Below are positions 6,342 through 9,464 of a stretch of DNA of 9,464 bases, in pieces (position 1 is the stretch's first letter; each line of letters starts with the position of its first letter). The translations under genes and the position numbers were made by a program. The stretch spans positions 1 to 9,464 of the forward strand of contig JACMLV010000847.1 in NCBI GenBank assembly GCA_014379395.1. Direction: 5' to 3'. A model generated the notes under the pieces. That model saw only the letters and a list, made by a program, of their open reading frames with translations. It was not told the origin of the DNA and did not search any database. This stretch comes from Burkholderiaceae bacterium. GTDB taxonomy: Bacteria; Pseudomonadota; Gammaproteobacteria; Burkholderiales; Burkholderiaceae_D.

Positions 6342-7640
6342 ATGACTGAAAAATTCGACGCAATCGTCGTCGGCGCCGGCCCCTCCGGCAACGCGGCCGC
6401 ATACACGATGGCGAAAGCCGGACTGAAGGTGTTGCAGATCGAGCGCGGCGAGACGCCCGGCTCGAAGAACGTGCAGGGCGCCATCCTGTACTCGGACGCG
6501 CTGGAAAAGATCATCCCCGATTTCCGCGACGACGCCCCGCTCGAGCGCCACATCATCGAGCAGCGCATGTGGGTGCTCGACGACGAGTCCTACATCGGCG
6601 GCCAGTACCGCTCGGAGGAGTTCAACAAGCCGCCCTACAACCGCTACACGATCATCCGCGCCCAGTTCGACAAATGGTTCTCCGGCAAGGTGCAGGAGGC
6701 CGGCGCGCTGATCATCTGCGAGACCACCGTGACCGACCTGTTGATGGACGGCCAGCGCGTGATCGGCGTGCAGACCGACCGCATCGGCGGCGCCGTGTTC
6801 GCCGACATCGTGGTGCTGGCCGACGGCGTCAACTCGATCCTGGCCAAGAAGGCCGGTTTCCACCCCGAGATCAAGCCCGAGCACGTCGCGCTGGCGGTCA
6901 AGGAGATCCACTTCATGCCGCAGGAGACCATCGAGCAGCGCTTCAACGTCGCCGGCGAGGCCGGGGTCGTCATCGAGATGGTCGGCAAGATCACCGGCGG
7001 CATGATCGGCACCGGCTTCCTGTACACCAACCGCGAGTCGGTCACCATCGGGGTCGGCTGCATGCTGTCGGATTTTAAAAAGCAAAAGATCTCGCCCAAC
7101 CAACTGCTGGAAGACATGAAGCAGCATCCGTCGATCGCGCCGCTGCTGGCCGGCGGCGAGATGAAGGAATACGTGGCCCACCTGATCCCCGAGGGCGGCT
7201 ACAACGCCGTGCCGCAGATCTTCGGCGAGGGCTGGATGATCGTCGGCGACTCCGGCATGTTCGTCAACGCGGTGCACCGCGAGGGCTCGAACCTGGCCAT
7301 GACGAGCGGGCGCCTGGCGGCCGAGACGGTGATCGAGCTGGCCTCGCAGCAGAAGGAGTTCAGCAAGAAGAACCTGGCCCTGTACCGGCGCAAGATGGAC
7401 GACTCGTTCGTGATGAAGGACTTGAAGAAGTACCGCCATCTGCCGAACATCTTCCACCGCAACCCGCACCTGATCAACGTCTATCCGGAACTGCTGAACC
7501 GCGCCGCGCACACCATGCTCAAGGTCGACGGCATCGACAAGAAGACCAAGGAACGCCATATCCGGCGCGATTTCACCCAGAAGCGTTCGCTGTTCGGCCT
7601 GATGGGCGACGCTTACAAAATGTGGAGGGCTTTCGAATGA
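6342..7640 (+). CDS. fixC: FixC, ETF-quinone oxidoreductase-like flavoprotein of FixABCX
   Basis: The 432-residue FAD protein is related to ETF:ubiquinone oxidoreductase and acts at the membrane side of FixABCX, passing electrons to quinone. The dinucleotide-binding motif GAGPSG (residues 11-16) and the acidic end of the second strand at E34 (VLQIERGETPG) are clear. A second FAD motif, GDSGMFVNAVHREGSNLAMTSG, sits near residues 302-323. The segment SKNVQGAILYSDALEKIIPDF is typical of FixC. GGAG at 6331-6334 serves as ribosome site. Unlike full ETF-QO it ends without its own Fe-S domain; that part is supplied by FixX, whose start overlaps the fixC stop (ATGA). Confidence 0.96.
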   Translation: MTEKFDAIVVGAGPSGNAAAYTMAKAGLKVLQIERGETPGSKNVQGAILYSDALEKIIPDFRDDAPLERHIIEQRMWVLDDESYIGGQYRSEEFNKPPYNRYTIIRAQFDKWFSGKVQEAGALIICETTVTDLLMDGQRVIGVQTDRIGGAVFADIVVLADGVNSILAKKAGFHPEIKPEHVALAVKEIHFMPQETIEQRFNVAGEAGVVIEMVGKITGGMIGTGFLYTNRESVTIGVGCMLSDFKKQKISPNQLLEDMKQHPSIAPLLAGGEMKEYVAHLIPEGGYNAVPQIFGEGWMIVGDSGMFVNAVHREGSNLAMTSGRLAAETVIELASQQKEFSKKNLALYRRKMDDSFVMKDLKKYRHLPNIFHRNPHLINVYPELLNRAAHTMLKVDGIDKKTKERHIRRDFTQKRSLFGLMGDAYKMWRAFE

Positions 7641-7930
7641 GCACCGCTAAAGTTGAAGAGAAGCTGTTTCAGAACCGCTACAAGGTCGATGTCGGCCACC
7701 CCCACATCGAGATCAAGAACCCGGACCTGTGCGTGACGTCCTGCGAATCGCGCCAGTGCACGGTGTGCTGCCCGGCCGGCTGCTACACGGTCGAGGGCGG
7801 CGGCCAGATCCAGCTGACCACCGACGGCTGCCTCGAATGCGGCACCTGCCGCGTGATCTGCGACGAGCACCGCAACGTCGAGTGGGATTATCCGCGCGGC
7901 GGCTACGGCATCCTGTTCAAGTTCGGATAA
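7637..7930 (+). CDS. fixX: FixX, ferredoxin-like Fe-S subunit of FixABCX
   Basis: The 97-residue ferredoxin-like protein partners FixC. The second cysteine motif is textbook: C65, C68, C71 and C75 (CLECGTCRVIC). The first group is C32, C36, C41, C44, C45 and C49 (CVTSCESRQCTVCCPAGC), consistent with the two [4Fe-4S] clusters expected for FixX. The C-terminus WDYPRGGYGILFKFG is the conserved FixX/ETF-QO ending. The start at 7637 overlaps the fixC stop and follows GGAGGG (7624-7629); an in-frame GTG at 7622 is upstream of that site and unlikely to be used. Confidence 0.95.
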   Translation: MSTAKVEEKLFQNRYKVDVGHPHIEIKNPDLCVTSCESRQCTVCCPAGCYTVEGGGQIQLTTDGCLECGTCRVICDEHRNVEWDYPRGGYGILFKFG

Positions 7931-7936
7931 GCGACG

Positions 7937-8392
7937 ATGAATAACATTGAAAAATTCCTGGCGCACGCCATCGAACTCGAACGCGACGCCGCGCGCCGCT
8001 TCGAGGAGCTGGCCGCCGCCATGGGCACCGACGGCAACGCCGAGCTCAAAGAGTTCTTCGGCCGCATGGCGCACTACTCGCGCAAGCACCTGGCGCAGGC
8101 GGTCGAGCGCGGCGGCTACCGCGAGGTGCCGACCATGAAGCCGGAGGACTTCGAGTGGCCCGACGGCACCTCGCCGGAGACGGCGGCCTGGGCCGGCGTG
8201 GACGCCTTCATGGACGCCCGCGGCGCGCTCGAGCTGGCGCTCGAGAGCGAACGCCGCGGCCACGCCTGGTACGCGGCGGTGGCCGCCACCACGCAGAACC
8301 CGGAGGTGCGCGTCTTGGCCGCCGAGTTCGTCGAGGAGGAAGCCGAGCACGTCGAGCTGCTGGAAAAGCTGCTCGCCGCGCGCCCGGCCTGA
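7937..8392 (+). CDS. Ferritin-like (rubrerythrin-type) four-helix protein at the end of the fix operon
   Basis: The 151-residue protein reads as a four-helix bundle of the ferritin-like superfamily. Helix 1 has AIELERDAARRFEELA (likely iron ligand E15), helix 3 has ALESERRGHAWYAAVA (likely E105), and helix 4 has EFVEEEAEHVELLEKLL, where E135-x-x-H138 is the expected E-x-x-H pair. In helix 2 the expected E-x-x-H reads S48-R-K-H51, so one carboxylate ligand appears replaced. There is no rubredoxin-like CxxC domain; the protein has no cysteines at all. It starts 6 nt after fixX with a weak ribosome site, which suggests translational coupling and co-expression with nitrogen fixation. Likely roles are peroxide or oxygen protection or iron handling, but none is shown. 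The stop codon overlaps the left edge of a palindromic element. Confidence 0.82.
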   Translation: MNNIEKFLAHAIELERDAARRFEELAAAMGTDGNAELKEFFGRMAHYSRKHLAQAVERGGYREVPTMKPEDFEWPDGTSPETAAWAGVDAFMDARGALELALESERRGHAWYAAVAATTQNPEVRVLAAEFVEEEAEHVELLEKLLAARPA

Positions 8393-8555
8393 GAGGCTGA
8401 GAGTCTTTCGATCATGCCCGCTCATCACGCCAGAAGGTTCCCGCTCGTCGTTGCAAATGCTCGCCATAGCCCGAGCTATGGCTGTGCTTTGCGCCTAGAT
8501 CGGCCAACTTCTGGCGCGCTGCTCGGTCACGCCCGAAAAACTCTCAGCCTCTGAG
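8389..8555. mobile_element. MITE-like palindromic element with terminal inverted repeats
   Basis: Perfect 11-bp terminal inverted repeats AGGCTGAGAGT (8394-8404) and ACTCTCAGCCT (8540-8550) bound a 157-bp element. They are flanked by the direct repeat CTGAG (8389-8393 and 8551-8555), a possible 5-bp target-site duplication. The arms keep pairing imperfectly inward: CGCCAGAAG (8428-8436) pairs with CTTCTGGCG (8508-8516), and the centre is a perfect 8-bp hairpin (8463-8482). All pairings share a centre near 8472. It holds no plausible gene. The left CTGAG contains the TGA stop of the ferritin-like gene. Alternatives are a REP/BIME-type intergenic repeat or a large RNA stem-loop; mobility was not tested. 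Confidence 0.6.
8463..8482 (+). terminator. Central hairpin of the palindrome, possible operon end
   Basis: GCCATAGC (8463-8470) and GCTATGGC (8475-8482) form a perfect 8-bp stem with a CCGA tetraloop. It is followed by TGTGCTTT rather than a clean T-run, so rho-independent termination is uncertain. As the core of a much longer fold it could still stop, slow or stabilise the nif-fix transcript before ygfZ. Confidence 0.35.
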
Positions 8556-8593
8556 CCGCGACCGACGCTGAACCGACACAAGGAGCTGAACCG

Positions 8594-9464
8594 ATGCGAG
8601 CCGACTGGCAAAATTTCCTGAGCAAACGCGGCGCCACGATCGAGCAGGGCGTGGTGCGACATTTCGGCGATACCGGCGCCGAACTGGCGGCGGCGCGGGA
8701 CGGGGCGGTGTGCTGCGACCTGTCGCACACCGGCTTGCTGCTGTGCAGCGGCGCCGAGGCCAGCAGCTTCCTGCACAGCCAGTTCAGCAGCGACGTCGCC
8801 GGCCTCGGCCTGGACGCCAGCCAGTACGCCGGCTATTGCAGCGCCAAGGGCCGCATGCTGGCCACCATGCTGCTGTGGAAGATGGCCGACGGCGTGGCGA
8901 TGCAGCTGCCGGCCGAGATGCTGGCCGCGTTCCAGGCCCGGCTCGCCATGTACACGCTGCGCGCCAAGGCCAGGAGCGAGAACGTGGGCGAGCGCTACGC
9001 CCGCTTCGGCATCGCCGGCGCGCCCGCCGCCGCGCTCCTGGCCGACATCTTCGGCGCCGTTCCCGCCAAAGCGCACGAGGTGCGCCAGCTGGCGGGCGGC
9101 GTGCTGATCCGGCTCGACGCCGGGCGCTTCGAGCTGGTGCTCGAACACACCGCCGCCGAATTCTATTGGGACAAGCTGAGCGCCGCGCTGCGCCCGGTCG
9201 GCGCGCCATGCTGGGACTGGCTCGACATCCGCGCCGGCATCCCCTGGATCACCGCCGCCACGCGCGAACAGTTCGTGCCGCAGATGGCGAACCTGGAACT
9301 GATCGGCGGCGTCAGCTTTAAAAAGGGCTGCTATCCGGGCCAGGAGATCGTCGCCCGCACCCAGTTCCTGGGCACCGTCAAGCGCCGCATGTTCCTCGCC
9401 AACGTCGACGCCGCGGCGGCGCCGCTGGCCGGCGACGCGCTGTTCGGCGGCGCCCAGCCGGAAC
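8594..9464 (+). CDS. ygfZ: YgfZ, folate-dependent Fe-S maintenance protein (GcvT-like), 3' end outside window
   Basis: From ATG 8594 the frame is open to the window end, about 290 residues; the C-terminus is missing. AAGGAG (8580-8585) lies 8 nt before the start. The diagnostic YgfZ motif K-G-C-Y-P-G-Q-E is present at residues 244-251, with the key C246, followed by IVARTQFLGTVKRRMF. Earlier segments such as CDLSHTGLLLCSGAEASSFLHSQFSSDV and YCSAKGRMLATMLLW match the aminomethyltransferase-like fold. In E. coli YgfZ binds tetrahydrofolate and supports certain Fe-S enzymes such as MiaB, especially under oxidative stress. It is separated from the fix operon by the palindromic element and probably has its own promoter; it is normally a housekeeping gene, so its proximity to nif genes may be chance. 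Confidence 0.93.
   Translation, partial: MRADWQNFLSKRGATIEQGVVRHFGDTGAELAAARDGAVCCDLSHTGLLLCSGAEASSFLHSQFSSDVAGLGLDASQYAGYCSAKGRMLATMLLWKMADGVAMQLPAEMLAAFQARLAMYTLRAKARSENVGERYARFGIAGAPAAALLADIFGAVPAKAHEVRQLAGGVLIRLDAGRFELVLEHTAAEFYWDKLSAALRPVGAPCWDWLDIRAGIPWITAATREQFVPQMANLELIGGVSFKKGCYPGQEIVARTQFLGTVKRRMFLANVDAAAAPLAGDALFGGAQPE

Noticed and set aside
5256..7559. Very long minus-strand open frame (767 codons) opposite fixB and fixC
   Set aside because: It lies antisense to two well-supported genes, its product is His/Asp/Val/Gly-rich low-complexity, and such frames are expected opposite GC-rich coding DNA.
8710..9321. Second plus-strand open frame within ygfZ
   Set aside because: Out-of-frame Arg/Gly/Ala-rich shadow; the 8594 frame carries the KGCYPGQE motif.

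Overview
The window looks like the chromosome of a high-GC, nitrogen-fixing proteobacterium. The gene order nifV-cysE-nifW-fixABCX and the protein style suggest Betaproteobacteria (Burkholderiales, perhaps Oxalobacteraceae); that placement is inference from memory of gene order and was not tested by a search.

Layout. (1) Left flank, 1-1704: the 5' part of a minus-strand SRPBCC (START-like) protein with an N-terminal membrane anchor, then a plus-strand YihY/BrkB-type inner-membrane protein. Neither has an evident link to nitrogen fixation. (2) Control region, 1705-1993: it holds a C-rich tract whose minus strand fits a G-quadruplex motif, a 9-bp tandem repeat overlapping a near-consensus NifA upstream site, a full-consensus IHF site, and a full-consensus sigma-54 (-24/-12) promoter. 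This is the standard layout of a NifA-activated nif promoter. (3) An apparent eight-gene operon, 1994-8392: nifV, cysE, nifW, fixA, fixB, fixC, fixX and a ferritin-like protein. All are on the plus strand, with three 4-nt ATGA overlaps and gaps of at most 54 nt. (4) A 157-167-bp near-symmetrical palindromic element (8389-8555) that begins at the stop codon of the ferritin-like gene. It has perfect 11-bp terminal inverted repeats and a possible 5-bp target-site duplication, so it resembles a MITE. (5) Right flank, from 8594: ygfZ, a folate-dependent iron-sulfur maintenance protein, cut by the window end.

How the genes work together. NifV makes homocitrate, the organic ligand of FeMo-co. CysE makes O-acetylserine, feeding cysteine and hence NifS-type sulfur supply. 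NifW protects or helps mature the MoFe protein. FixABCX is the electron-bifurcating complex that uses NADH to give quinol plus the low-potential ferredoxin/flavodoxin needed by nitrogenase. The ferritin-like protein may add protection against peroxide or oxygen, or handle iron. The structural genes nifHDK and the regulator nifA are not in this window.

The most interesting points are the complete sigma-54/IHF/UAS promoter, the ferritin-like protein with a Ser where a helix-2 Glu iron ligand is expected, the cysteine-bearing C-terminal tail on the nif-linked CysE, and the MITE-like palindrome that forms the right edge of the nif block.
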